NCBI GenBank assembly: GCA_035235625.1
Contig: CP141143.1
Span: forward strand, 37,867,178-37,931,177
DNA from: Saururus chinensis
Lineage: Eukaryota > Streptophyta > Magnoliopsida > Piperales > Saururaceae
Direction of reading: 5' to 3'
DNA: 64,000 bases
Shown here: positions 11,709 through 23,845 of the stretch, piece by piece
Numbering within the stretch: position 1 is the first letter of the stretch
How the letters are laid out: every line of letters begins with the position of its first letter
Translations under genes and position numbers: made by a program
The notes under the pieces: model-generated
Databases searched by the model: none
What the model saw: only the letters and a program-made list of their open reading frames with translations
Told to the model about the DNA's origin: nothing

Positions 11709-13416
11709 CTGATAGTTAATCGTATAAGTAATCATAAATAGATTTCGATAGATTAGAATCGGGTAAAACATATATAAATAGAATCCAATAGTTAATATTG
11801 GATAAAACATTTATAAACGGAATCTAATAATTTATGATTAGATAAAACACTTTAAACAAAATCCAATTATTAATTTAAAAATTGGATAAATCATATCATA
11901 TAAAATATGATTATGAATTTTCAAATTGGATAAATCATTTTTTAGAATCAGAACAGAGAAAAGCAAATCAGAGCAGATAGATTAATCTAGAAGCCATGAT
12001 ACCACAATGGCTTACCCCTGCACTCATAGGGCAACAGACGCTAGAATGATTAGAGCTTTTCGCATAATGCTCCACACCTGTGCATGCTAAAACTGATTAT
12101 TTTTCTCGGTGGTTATCCTTATTTAAGTCTGTGATACAAAATGGCTTACCCCCACTCATGGGGCCACAGAGGCTAGAAAGATAGGAGCTTTCTCATGGTG
12201 CTCCACACCTGTGCATGCCAAAACTAGTGGGTGTCCATAATTGATAGCTTTTTGGGTTCTATACCAAATAACTATTTAGTGATTTTGAAGACCCAAAACA
12301 TCATAAAGCTTCACTTTAGAATAAACATTTCTGATTAAACTAGACTTAAAATCAAAATTCATTTCAATACATTAGCATAATCAGCCGTAAAGCTATCCAC
12401 TAACACCTCATGTCCTATACCCTGGGTGTTTTGTGGTTTAACTTAGGTAGTTCCACCGCCTTTTGAAATAGATTAATTTCTTAATCAAATCCATTTTCTA
12501 AAATAGACAATTCAAAATCAATATTTTAATTCAATACCTAGTAGAATTAACTATAGAGTTTTACACTAGCTCCTCTTGTCTCATACCATGAGCGTTTGGT
12601 GGTCACTCCTTGGTAAATATATTATCATTTAAAATAGATTTGATTTACAACAAACAATTTTTCAATTGATGGCCTATTTGAAAATTAAGTCACTAAAATA
12701 TTAAAAAAATAATGTAACAAATTCATAAAAGAATTTTCAGTTGAGTCAAACTGAAACTTAGAAGTCATATAATTCGAGTTTAGATTACATTTGATGCCAC
12801 ACATGAAAAATGGAATTTCAATTGATTCTCGATTTAAAATTGAAAATTGCAAAGTTGGAATCCGTCTTAAATCCGATGCAACACATACAAAATGAAATTT
12901 TAAACTAAATCCAATTCAATTTATTCAGAATAGAATTTTCAAATCACTTTTGATTAAAAATTGGAATATATGAAATTAGAGAACATATTAAATCCGATGT
13001 CATATATACAGAATGAAAAGTTCAAAATCAAAGTTCGTGTATCTGATTTCATAGTTGAAACAAAATTTCAAATGAATTCAAATTTAGAAAGTATTAAACC
13101 CGATGCAACATATTCACACAAAAATATTAAATAATTTCCGATTGAAAATCAAAATCATCATATCGATGTTCACCTCAATTCCCTTGCAACACATGGTGAA
13201 CATAAATCTCAAATAAAATTTTGATTAAAATTAGTATTAAATCAAATCCAAACATTTAAAGCAAAAATTTTAGATCAATTCTAATTTAAGTTTGACATTC
13301 ACAAATGCAGAATAGAAAGTTAAAAGCCAGAATTCATATCAAATCAATAATAACAAATTCAGAACCAAAATTAGATCATACTTCAATAAAATATTATACT
13401 CTTGTAGACAGATCAA
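11602..13416 (-). mobile_element. Non-coding internal region of the LARD-like element
   Basis: No frame of note is present. The region is built largely of degenerate direct repeats: a block with atggcttacccc occurs at about 12008 and 12140 (offset about 134 bp), a block with ctcatgtcctatacc-like sequence at about 12407 and 12570, and a run of about 110 bp units with ccgatgcaacacat-like cores from 12780 to 13330. A (TA)n tract lies at 11657-11702. Absence of gag and pol makes the element dependent on proteins from a relative. Confidence 0.65.
11657..11702. repeat. (TA)n microsatellite
   Basis: About 46 bp of uninterrupted alternating A and T lie near the 3' end of the LARD-like internal region. 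Confidence 0.9.
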
Positions 13417-13431
13417 AGCTCTAGTACCATT
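13417..13431 (-). other. Primer binding site of the LARD-like element
   Basis: On the minus strand the 5' LTR end ...ggtgttaca is followed after two bases by tggtactagagc, close to the complement of the 3' end of initiator methionine tRNA (tggtatcagagc), the usual primer for plant Ty3/gypsy and Ty1/copia elements. This fixes the orientation as minus. Confidence 0.75.
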
Positions 13432-15290
13432 TGTAACACCCCGAGCCGAGAATTGACTTGAATCGCAGGTTCGGAACACAAAATTGGGATTATTAATTTA
13501 GCTAAAAACCATGAGCAATAGAATCTGAGTGTGAGAGCCATAATGTTCCTCTACGGGCTACGGAGATTAATCTCTTCATTGCATGTAGTAAAGAAAAAAC
13601 TTAATTTTAATCTTATTTTGGATTTGGCCAACATTGTTGTGCCATTGGTGCCTACGTATTGGGTAACATTTACATTGTTATTCCAATATGATTAGATCTG
13701 AATGTAGTTTTGCCTAATGGCTAATACATGCATTAGGTAGTCTAAAATCATACATGTCAAAATACATATATCCGAATAATTAATTGGTGTCATGCAAGAA
13801 TCATCGGAGTTAAACGGAAGCTAATAAATCAACAAAATCACACATCACCTCTATCATAAAGCATAGGAAAACACATCAGATCATATCATATCATATCAAA
13901 GTATATCATATCATATTAGACCAAAGCACATTAGAACACATTGAATCAGAGCTTAGCATATATCTTGATTAGCACATGCATTCATATGATCATATATGAA
14001 ATCAAAAGATTAGATACTCCCATGTAATTTTGAAAGTAGCGGTGTTCAGAAGTTACTCCTTCCTTCAGGGCGTCCTCCCCTTCAGGTTTGGAGATGGAGG
14101 GTAGAGCCACTTCTTGCTCAAGAATGTTTCTCTCATTGTGCCCGAATGCGATGGATAGACATTCCCTTTTCCTTGGGATTTTCTTACTCTTTATGCCTGT
14201 AGGTGGCGGATGGAATCTCCCCTTACTCGAAGATGCTTCTCACTTCTGTGCCTGTATGCAGCGGATAGAACATCCCTTACCCGGGGATGCTTCTCACTTC
14301 CTGCACCCATAGGCAGTGGATAGAACATCCCCTTACCCAGGGACACTTCTCACTTTCTACGCCATTAGGAGTCGGACAAAACATTCCATTACCAAGGGGC
14401 GCTTCTCACATTGTGTGGCCCATTGGTGATGGATGGAGCCTCCCCTTATTTCAGGCCACTTCTCTCGATTGTGGCCTGAGGGTGTAGGGCAGAGACTCCT
14501 CATGCCCTTTGCCATTTCCCCTCTCTAGAATTGTCAACTCCAGGAGTGGATACTTCCATTGCGTGGAACACCCTCGAATTAGTTAGGAACTCCTCTTAAA
14601 TGGACAAAAACATACTCAGAACGGGCCAGAAAACTCTCTCAGTAGATTACATGGAATTTTGTATTTATAGTGAAAAACATGCTAGTTGTCCAAGTGACAT
14701 GCGCATGTGTGCTTGTCACATGTCGTGTGTTCACAATGCATTGATGCGCATAGATAGCAACATGATTCCGTGTGTCGCGCGGGTCCGCCGAGCATCCCAT
14801 CACGCATGTTGTGAATGTGGTCCTTGTGCAATGGGACCTTACACCACGGCTTGTGCAGTGGCATGGTGCAGCAAGGCTCAAACCGATGGCATCATCGATG
14901 ACGCCAGCTAATTTGTCCCTTTCCCATTTTTATTTATATTTTCATCAAATATTATTCCAACTTCAACATGCGATATCTTCTTACCCCAAGGTTAGAATCA
15001 AGCGTTCTTGGTAATGATGGACTCATATGAACAAGCCATTTGAAATAAATCATACATGAGTTAGTTAACCTGCACTTTCTAAATTGGTCATGCCCATATG
15101 ACACAGTTCCTGAAATCGTAACTTTCTCTCACAACCACTGTTTTGTGCATTCTTAGACTCATTATGCTCGTTATTTATAGATCTACTCATATATGGGGAT
15201 TTCAACCCTTAAAAACCCCTAAGACTTATTCAAAATTCTATAGTTACCTCTAACTCCTTGGGTTATATATAATCAAAAAATGGGGCAACA
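13432..15290 (-). mobile_element. 5' LTR of the nested LARD-like element
   Basis: Ends are tgtaacacccc (13432, plus-strand view) and ggggcaaca (15290). A TATA box (complement of gtatttatag, 14661-14670) and the purine-cored modules (14180-14490) are in the same order as in the partner LTR. Open frames at 14088-15014 on both strands fall in these parts and are not coding. Confidence 0.8.
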
Positions 15291-15466
15291 CATACTCTTC
15301 ATCTTCTTTTCATACACCAAGTGGGGCAACTGGGGTAACATGATTAGTTAAATTCTATAGTTACCTCTAACTCCTTGGGTTATATATAATCAAAAAATGG
15401 GGCAACACATACTCTTCATCTTCTTTTCATACACCAAGTGGGGCAACTGGGGTAACATGTTTAGTG
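15233..15466 (-). repeat. 117 bp tandem duplication across the LTR edge
   Basis: Copy 1 is 15233-15349 and copy 2 is 15350-15466, nearly identical. The unit contains the outer end of the 5' LTR (to 15290) plus about 50 bp of flanking copia-1 gag sequence. It must postdate the insertion and is one of the youngest changes in this part of the window. Confidence 0.9.
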
Positions 15467-15469
15467 TGC

Positions 15470-16680
15470 TTCTTCTCATCTTCATCAGAATAACTCTCAT
15501 CAGAGTAAGTTCTTTAAAGCACCTAGCCCTCTCTCTTGGAATCAAAACCCTTTGATATCTTCGGCTTATCATTAAAAGAATTATGACAATTAATATTAGG
15601 ACAATAGCAGAAAAAATGACCCAACTTACCACATTCAGAACACTTCATATTTTTTTTGTTTTGCCTCTCATCTTTCTTATCCCCTTGTCTCTTCCCTAAC
15701 TTTTTATCCTTATTTTCAAACCTAAAGTTCAGAGATTTAATGAAGGATGAAGAGTCTAACACCCCCTCTTTAGTGAGTCCACCCTACATTTACACATACG
15801 ATAGATACCTACCAATTGTGTTAATGGGGCTGGGGTGGGAGACTTCTCATCCTTTTCTTAATTTCTTAAAGTTTTTAGCTTGCAAAATCATTAATTTCTC
15901 ATTGTCTTCAAACTCCTCAGATTCTTCTAAGGTGTTCAACACTTTATTACTCTTAGAAGTTCTCTTAGATGTTTTTAGGGCAATTTGTTACCCCTTGAAA
16001 TTTTTAAATAACTTTTTCTTATTTTCATAAGATTCTTCTTGCATCTCAAAAGTTCTGAGGTTCCTAAACAACTCCTTAATGTTTAAGGTGTATCTTTTTA
16101 GATTCATTAATGTATACCACTTTAATTTTACATTTGGAGGAAAGGACCTTAACAGTTCCCTCAGTACTAGGTAACCATGTATGGGCTCCCTTAATTGATC
16201 ACATGTGTTTACTATGTTTGATATCTTAGAATAATATTCAGAAATAGTCACATCTTCACTAATTATCATACTTTTAAATTCAAGGGTAAGCATTTGTATC
16301 CTAGACACTTTAACAACTTCAGTTCCCTCATTATATTTCACAAGTTTTTCCCATGCAACCTTAGTAGATGTGCAATTAGAAATTAACCTATGTTATGATT
16401 TTCCTATGTCATTAAACAATGCACTAAGGGTTTTACTCTTTTCACTTGCAAGTTTTATTTCATTTACATCCCATTCACTCTTATCTTTTAGAATTGAATT
16501 TCCAATTTCATCATTGGTCATTGGAGGATTCCAACCTTTAATCACTGCTTTCCCAGCATTTCCATCAAGAGCTTCAATAAAAACTCTCATCCTATTCTTC
16601 CAATATAAAAATTTTTGGCCATCAAACAATGGTGGATGATTCATTGAATTACCCAAATCCCCATGTTCATTCATTAGTTA
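15470..16680 (-). pseudogene. copia-1 gag remnant
   Basis: Gag forms the nucleocapsid shell of the retroelement. On the minus strand the N-terminal part (16393-16674) shows PPLFDGQKFLYWKNRMRVFI, the usual start of plant copia gag (DUF4219-like). The next part (15988-16341) has the UBN2-type pattern with ISEYYSKISNIVNTCDQL and LRELLRSFPP. A CCHC zinc knuckle CSECGKLGHFFCYC follows near 15600-15660. This order is normal for Sirevirus-like gag. It lies directly downstream of the 5' LTR and its leader (16681-16984). The remnant is broken in a few places and its 3' end is separated by the nested LARD-like element. Confidence 0.8.
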
Positions 16681-16969
16681 TTTGACTAAGGCATTCAAAT
16701 AATCCAATACAAATAACCCATGCAACACACTTTAAACAATCAAAGCAAATAGAATTATAAGAGAAGCAAACTAACAAACCAGGGCACACAAATGTGCAAG
16801 TCTAGCAAATAATTCTTATAAGTAAACTAATCACAATTGACAAATCAAACCCTAGCGCAAGATATCTAGCACTATAAATTAAAATATTGGAAGATTAATC
16901 ATGTTAATGATGTACTAGCATGTAAAAATAGATTGATATCATGGAACAAACTTAATTTTTTAATGAAAA

Positions 16970-16984
16970 TACTTTCCTACCACT
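16970..16984 (-). other. Candidate primer binding site of copia-1
   Basis: On the minus strand the LTR end ...aaactctca is followed by agtggtaggaaag. The same agtggtagg follows the LTR end of copia-2 at 39383-39391. TGGTA is the start of the usual initiator-Met primer site, but the match beyond it is weak. Confidence 0.4.
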
Positions 16985-18316
16985 TGAGAGTTTAATATCC
17001 ATCTAGAAGAGTATAGCAGGTCACTGATTGCTCCTAACCCTTGTACAAAGCAATTGAGAGTTCCAGCCTCTATACGCAATAATTTATTTTTAAAGCAAAA
17101 TAAACAAATCTAAATATTAAGCTTCATCCATAATCAATCGATCATCAAATCACACATGTCAACCACACAAAAAAAGGATTTAATGAGGAAAACCCAAGCT
17201 CGGGTAAAAAACTGCAACATCCTCAATCAAATGCTAAATCAATGCACTAAAACGATTTAAAACTAACAAGATTCAAAAGCAATCAACCAACCTTGATACT
17301 TGGCACAAACTCCTTTTGTTCAATCTTCTCTTGTTATTGGCCTTCAAGTTTCTCCCTCTGTCAAGCACTTGAAGCTTTCCATCTTCGAGTCTTTCATTTC
17401 TATCTTCTTCTTCTAACAACTCAAACAAAAACTCCTTCCTTACTTGTTAATCTACTTCTTGAGATTCTTCAATTCCTTTGAAGAACATTGCTGACTCTTC
17501 TCTTTGAAATTTCTGTGTGAAATCTTCTCTTCTTAGTTGTGTATCAGCATCATGAATTCACTATTGATATTCTATTCAAACTCCTTTGTCAATTCTCAAG
17601 GAAAACAATATGATAAAGATTCTCTTTTTTTCTTTAATTTTTTCTAGGTTATCCTCTTTTTAATTTTATCACTTCTTGTCCTTTATATAGGTCTCCAAAA
17701 TGGTTTGACACTTTAACTTTTAAAAGGAAAGCAATCCAATCTGGAAAAGCTTTTTGTGGGCAACTAAAATTGGTAGTGATCAATCATTTCAAACAATCAT
17801 TGATCATTTACTAGTTTCTTAACATATTATTTCAAGAGCGATTGATCTATCAGCAAGCTGATCGATCAATAAACTCTCAACTTTACTTTACAAAGGACTG
17901 ATTAAGTGCCGAGCAATCTTTTTAGGGGTGATCCATTGATTCATATATTTTGTGCAACTGTTTCAATACATACTTTTAGCAATTGATTGATGATACTGTT
18001 TAACAATAAATTTGACCTTTTTACCCTAAAACCTTTGAAAACCTCTTCAATGTCTCATGAAACTTCACCAAGTGATTTTAGTATGAGCATGTGATCTGAA
18101 TAAGCTTCATAATCCATCAACATCATTTACTCTTCAGTCTTGATCCATAAGAATACTTCTACTCCTGTTTTTAAAGTCAATCAATTCCAAACTTGATTCA
18201 ACCACAACAATATCTAAACTAGATTTTAAGACTAATTACATACTCAAGGTTTACGACATAATTTTAACAAAGAAATTAACCAAATAACTTTAATATATGA
18301 CACATATGTTCTAATA
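16985..18316 (-). mobile_element. copia-1 5' LTR
   Basis: The LTR is about 1332 bp on the minus strand, from attagaacatatg (18316) to aaactctca (16985). A cctatataaag TATA box is the complement of about 17682-17693. Relatives are at 5734-6246, 21279-30553 (interrupted), 31146-31670 and 63699-64000. The plus-strand frame at 17293-17481 is not conserved in them. Confidence 0.75.
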
Positions 18317-18950
18317 TATGGAGGTTCATCCAACAACTTCTAGTTTTAACTAGAAAGTCAAAGCACATTGATTGAAAGTTGAATAGGAACCTAGGAAGGA
18401 AGGTTAGAGCCCTTGAGGATGACCGTGAACAAGAGAGAGAAATCTAGTGCTCTCAATAGAGAACTTTTGTCCTCTAATAAGAAATTAGATGGGTTCAATA
18501 GTAGGAGAAAGTCTTTGGGGAGCATGATTAGTATTGGTCAAACTGATTAAAGGGGCTTAGGTTTTAGAACTTATTTGTCTATATCCATAACAAAACCTAT
18601 TATCTTTGTGAAGGTCAAAGAGAGTACTCAAAACCCTAAGGTAGTGTCCAATCCACCAAGGTCAAGAGGGAAGAAGCTGAAAGTGAATTCTAGGATTGTG
18701 GGAGTTTGTGAGTTGTGCCATAGAGATACCCACACTAGAAAGGAGTGCCTTAATAACCATCCTCACAAACCGAGCTCTAAGAAGAAGGAGAAGAAGACCC
18801 CTACACATACAACCTCTAGACTGCCCCACAAAGTGTTTGAGCATAAGATGAAATGGGTGTGGGTGAGGAAGAATAATCTTCAAGGATCAATTAGGTAAGA
18901 TGAACAAGTCAACCTTAGGTTGCCTTCGAATTGGTTGGCTAGGCAAGGAA
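18317..18950 (+). pseudogene. copia-3 gag remnant with zinc knuckle
   Basis: The longest open piece (18575-18898, 107 aa) contains CELCHRDTHTRKEC, which fits the CX2CX4HX4C zinc knuckle of retroelement nucleocapsid exactly, followed by a Lys-rich stretch and KMKWVWVRKN, a run resembling the K-x-WV-(R/K)K found after the knuckle in Sirevirus gag. The preceding 250 bp encode charged, coiled-coil-like sequence. A very similar piece is at 58546-58860. The minus-strand frame at 18662-18883 is the reverse of this one and is not real. Confidence 0.7.
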
Positions 18951-20559
18951 AATGAACATAACATCTCTGAGTAAAGAGATTGATTTTGTTTTATCCATGA
19001 TTGAATATATTCTATCTTATAGGAACAAATGTTTTAGGTTTTATTTCATTTTCACTTTGTTTTTCTTGTTGAATTTCTTCATAGGCTTTGAATGGAAAAA
19101 ACAAATAAAATGGAAAATTCTCAAAAACACAAAAAAATAGTTATAGCCTTCTTCTTGTTCTTTAAGTTGGCTTTTGTTGTTTTTGATATGTTCATCTCTT
19201 GATATTGAAGGTAATTAATTAACTTTTAAGTTGAAAAGCATCATGATGTGTGGTCAATGTACCTGAACTAAGAGAAGGATACAACCAAGGAGAGTGAAGA
19301 TCAATTCGATTTTTTTTTCTTGATATTGCAATTCTCTATTTTTCAAAATGAAATTAGGTTGGCCGAGGCAAAAAAATAAATTATGCAAGTTGAGAGGATT
19401 CAAAAGAAGCCAAGCCTTGGACCAATAATTTGAGGAAATATATCGTAATTGAAAAAAAGGCATGGGCATATGTTTTTAGGTGTTTTAGAAAATAATGTGC
19501 ATATTCTAGCCAAATTGAGTAAAAAAATGAGAAGTATTTATTTACGAGGGTTTGAAAAAAATTGTCTCAATTGGATAAGTGATCTTGCATAATTTATGAG
19601 TAAAAGAGACTAGAGTTAAAACATTGGTGGTTATTTTCAAAAAATAAATGAGGATTAAAATGTTGAAAAGAAGAAACAAAAATTGAGAGTCACAAACCAA
19701 TGGAGTTGACTAATCTAAGGCAAGAAATAAATAAACATAATCTATGGATGTACATAGATTAAAAGAGAGTTAATAAAATTTGTCAAAGACTGTTCAACAT
19801 TGTTTATTTGGATGTTTTATTTTTATTTTGAGCTCTAATGGTCAATTTCATGTTATTCTCACAAAAATTGCTTGGTTTTGAATTGTGGAATTTATTGGCA
19901 TTTTATTCAACTTTTTGAAACTAAATAATATTAAAAAAATTTGTTTCAGAACAAATCGATTGCTAGATTTGGTGATCAATCACTAGTCTTGTTTTCATGC
20001 ACGAATGTTCAGTTTTAAAATGACCTAAGTCACTTAAACTCCTCATTTGCTTTGAAAACACTCGGATGAGGTCAAGGAAGGATTCAAGAGGCAATCTCGG
20101 TTGATTTTACACATCAAAATAGTAGATTCAAGCTTCCATTTTTCAATTCACACACAGCCAAGGTAAGAACAAAACCCAAATTTTAAATTTTAAGAGTTTT
20201 TCAAATAATTTTCAATGTTTTTGAACCAATATGAATTTTTTTATTGGCTAGATCTTTGTTATTGCAAAGTTTCATGTCATTTCAATTACAAAAAAATTGT
20301 GTTTTCAACAACTTTCATTTTGGTTTTTTAAAACTTGCCCAAAATTGGGGTTTTTTGAAATTCACTTATGACTTTTGTTCTACACATTAAAATCTAGCTT
20401 GGGTTAAAATTTGGAATCAATCAGGAAATAAAAATGTTAGGGTTAATTTCAAATCTAAAAAATTGGCTATATTTTCTTGATTTTCTTTTTTTTTTAAAAT
20501 TTCTAGGAGTTCTTTATTGTTATATGTTTAGTTCCTAGTTTTTCTTGGATTTTCTTTGC
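18951..20559 (+). mobile_element. A/T-rich spacer of copia-3
   Basis: This follows gag and matches the copia-1 spacer in the other orientation. Shared landmarks are ttcttgatattgcaattctc near 19317 and a block around aatcgattgctagatttgg. Frames at 18952-19140 and 19254-19469 have no recognisable content. Confidence 0.65.
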
Positions 20560-21278
20560 CATTTTTGATGTGGAAGTACAGAAATAGAAGACCACATCTA
20601 CCAGACTGAGTGATCCAGAGAGTTCATATGCTGTTGCAGATTGTGCTAAGCCACTTAGGTGTGAGAGGAGTGTAGTTCATGTACCTCTTTAGCCTGAGAT
20701 GCAGCAGATAGTGTCTATGGAGTATTGGATAGACTATTTCCACACCATTTCTACCATAGATTAGCTTGTTTACAATTCACTTATTCAATATTGGAACTCT
20801 TCCATCCAATTGGAGGGCAAGGAGACATTGGTAGGAGTAGTAGGAGCGATTGTGATCAGAATGACCCTGGATGTCATTGTGAAGGTTATTGGTTGTGAGC
20901 ATAGAGATCTATGATATTGAGTCTTTCGTGGCTATCCATTTCTATCTGACAGTGAGATTGCTGGACGTTTTATAGGGCTTCATCAAGGCAAATCTCTAGA
21001 TACTTTTATCTTCCCACACATGATGATAGCAGACTGTCGGCTTATTCATGTCATTACTCATTAAAATATTTGTAGTGTTAGGAAGGAGAGGGTAGATTGC
21101 ACCACGACACAAATCTTATTTCTTTTGTTAGATACTCATTTGGATCTGGATCTCCTATCTATCATATTTGGTTGCATGATGACTTTTCTTCATAGACATA
21201 CATAGGAGATGTTGCAAGACCATCTGCTTGTCGACCTCAAATGTATGGTCATTTGATAGCTTTTCAATGGGAGATTAT
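20560..21278 (+). pseudogene. Second ORF remnant of copia-3, 5' part
   Basis: The sequence is similar to the minus-strand second ORF of copia-1 at 6740-7725. Translated pieces show SEIAGRFIGLHQGKSLDTFI and, further on, LDLDLLSIIFGCM, in the order expected for the plant protein family described for copia-1. Presence of the same ORF at the same place in two copies argues that it is an element gene and not chance. It is broken in several places and interrupted at its 3' side by a copia LTR. Confidence 0.5.
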
Positions 21279-23679
21279 TGATGAGGCTTATATGAAAAAA
21301 CATGTGTTATATGTCAAGTTAATTCGCTAATTTCTTTGCCAAAATTATATCAAAAACCTTAAGTTATGTACTTAGAGACTTAAAATCTAATTAGATGCAG
21401 TTTTGGTCGAGCCAGATTTAGAATTAATGAACTTGAAAAAGAGGAGTAGACATGTTCTTATGGATAAAACTTGAAGACTAAAGGATTTTGATGGTTTTTG
21501 AAGTTTATTAGATCGCATTCGCATACTAAAATTACTTGGAGAAGATTTAGAAGTGATTTTAGAGGTTTTAGGGAAAATAGCAAAATTATAATTATATAGT
21601 CACATTAATCGATTATTGAACATGAAGCAGAAGAGAATGATCTATCGACACCGAAATCAGCCTTATGTAAAATGAAGTTGAGAGTTTATCGATCGATCAT
21701 TTTGTGGATCGATTAATCACTCAAGGAATCATGTGTTCAAAAAATTGTGAATGATAGATCACTGTCTGAAATGATTGATCGCTAATAGTTTTAGTTACCC
21801 TAAATAATTCATTCCAAATTCAATTTCATTCCTTATTGAAGTAAAAGATCAAAATCATTTTGGACAACTATAAAAAGGATAAGAAGTGATGACTTTGAAG
21901 AGAGGAAAACCTATAAAACATTGAAGTAGAAGGAAGAGACCTTTACATATTGTTTTCCCAGAGACTTTACATAGAGTTTGAAGAGAGGATCCATGGTGAA
22001 TTCTTGAAGCTATTCCACAACTAAAAAGAAAAGATTTCATATAGAAGTTTCAAGGAAGAGTTGCAGCAAATCTTCAATGAGAAATTGAAGATTCCAAAAG
22101 GCCAAAGTCAATACAATAAGAGGAGCTTATTGAAGGCTAGAAGAAGACAATGATAAAACAAGGAGAAATAAAAGTTTTAAGTGTTTGAAGACTTGAAGGC
22201 CAACAACGACAAGAATTTGTGGAGATCTAAATAAAAGAAGTTTGTGTTAGAGTCAAAACAAAGGCTGGTGGTTTGCTTGTGTCATGTAATTGGCTTGTTA
22301 ATAGTAGTGCATTGTTTTGGTTCATTGTTGGAATTGCAGCAAGTTTTTACCTAAGTTAGGGTTTTCCACATAAATTTGTTATGTGTTCATGTGTAGATTG
22401 AATGATTGATAACTTGATACATTGATACATCGTGAGTGCACATTGAGAGTAGTTTTACTTGTTTCTGCTTTATAAAAAAATTATGTGCAAAGGGGCCATA
22501 TCTTGTAGTCTTTATCCTCGTTAGATAATCGGACTATGGGCAATGCGATGATCCACTAGGTCCATGTAAGGTGCCTAATTTTTCTACAATTTTTTGTGAT
22601 TTTCTTGCTAATTTTTTGGTCATTTTTGGCGGGAAAATGTGACATTATGGCGCATTCATATTTATATATTTTACCCTATATTTATACCTGTAGAGTTGGG
22701 TGTGGGGCTTAGTCACAGGCCGCGGGCCTCGCTGTGCGCTTATGAAGCAAATTCTGGAGGTACAATGTGTAACCGGGAGGTTAACGCGTGTTGGGGATAT
22801 AGATGAAAAAATAAAAAAGAATGAATAGTAAAATCATGGCTTTTTAAGCTGAGTCCAGTAAGTTCTTTCTAGAAACTTACACAAGAAAAAGACGACGTCC
22901 AGAGAGAAGAGAAAATTCGAGCCCATTTTCGGTTGCTCCGTTCTCCCTCCTCCGTCGTTGGATTCCGCCGGTTCTTGTCAGGATCCGCTTTGCCTCACTG
23001 CCACGAGTCCATAGGTCCTAGCTATGACTGCCACCACGGTCTCTTCTGTCACGCTCCGGTGATGCCCGACCTGAGCCGAACCCGGTCCAAGGGCCGGTCA
23101 AGCGCGCTGGGGCAACAAAGTGAAGATTGAGAAACGATTCTAGCGGAAGACTTAACCCTAACCACGGGCGATTAACAGAAACACGGAGTACGCACAATCC
23201 TTTGAGCAAGAGTAAATAAAAGGGAAGGAAAAGGTGTTGCTTATCACAAAGTAAACAACAATCTCAAACCCACAAGCTTAGTTAAGTAAAGCCCACATGG
23301 CTCAAAATAAGTCATAAGCATCACAACTGTAAAATATGACACAAATCCAAAACAAGAACCCTACACAAAGGTTCTAACATAAAGCATGAAACAAAAGAAG
23401 GTAAGTCACACAGCGATCTCCATGATCATATCCAAGCTACCTCCGACCTTTCCTCGAAGAGGAGATCCTATCCGTCTGCGTGTCGCACCACGCAGCCCCA
23501 AATCAAAACACACAAAGAGGGGTGAGTTTAACAAACCCAGCAATGGTTTTAATATCACTAACAACATCAAAAAATGCGATAGCATAGCGATATAATCATT
23601 CAAAATCAACAAATTACATGGTGCATCATTTTCTGATCACATATACGTATCACCTAACACTGCATCATAGTGCATAATC

Positions 23680-23845
23680 AACCTGCATGGATGTATCTCT
23701 AACATACATATTCTAGATGCATAACATCAACATCAACCTGCATGGATGTATCTCTAACATACATATTCCACATGCATAACATCAACATCAACCTGCATGG
23801 ATGTATCTCTAACATACATATTCCCACATGCATTATATCATCACA
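23680..23845. repeat. 55 bp minisatellite, three copies, in family H LTR
   Basis: The core acctgcatggatgtatctct starts at 23681, 23736 and 23791. A related array with about five 57 bp units is in the family H copy at 33415-33690. Confidence 0.85.

Larger units (their letters stand above)
9765..15290 (-). mobile_element. Non-coding gypsy-type LTR element (LARD-like), structurally whole, nested in copia-1
   Basis: On the minus strand the order is 5' LTR 15290-13432 (1859 bp), primer binding site, 1.85 kb internal region without coding capacity, polypurine tract, 3' LTR 11583-9765 (1819 bp). The flanking 5-mers are catat (9760-9764) and catac (15291-15295), a four-of-five match as expected for a target duplication. 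The two flanks correspond to neighbouring stretches of the uninterrupted relative at about 18820-18890, which independently supports insertion. LTR sequence and polypurine tract resemble Ty3/gypsy chromoviruses of the Tekay type. The two LTRs differ at roughly one base in six in the stretches I compared, so the insertion is old. The ends look whole; there is no ORF to assess. Confidence 0.8.
5734..18316 (-). mobile_element. copia-1: Sirevirus-like Ty1/copia element without pol
   Basis: Read on the minus strand the order is 5' LTR (16985-18316), gag (15470-16680), an inserted gypsy-type element (9765-15290), a long A/T-rich spacer (7726-9764), a second ORF remnant (6740-7725), polypurine tract (6247-6261) and part of a 3' LTR (5734-6246). 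Leaving out the inserted element, the internal region is about 5 kb. I see no protease, integrase, reverse transcriptase or RNase H. The same order occurs in the plus-strand relative at 18317-31145. This points to a family that may depend on pol supplied in trans. The copy is old and broken, with several breaks in each ORF. Confidence 0.7.

Noticed and set aside
14600-14911. 103 aa Cys/His-rich plus-strand frame
   Set aside because: It lies antisense in LTR sequence with competing frames on both strands, and the Cys/His spacing fits no known motif.
18662-18883. Minus-strand 73 aa frame
   Set aside because: It is the reverse of the gag frame that contains the clear CCHC zinc knuckle on the plus strand.
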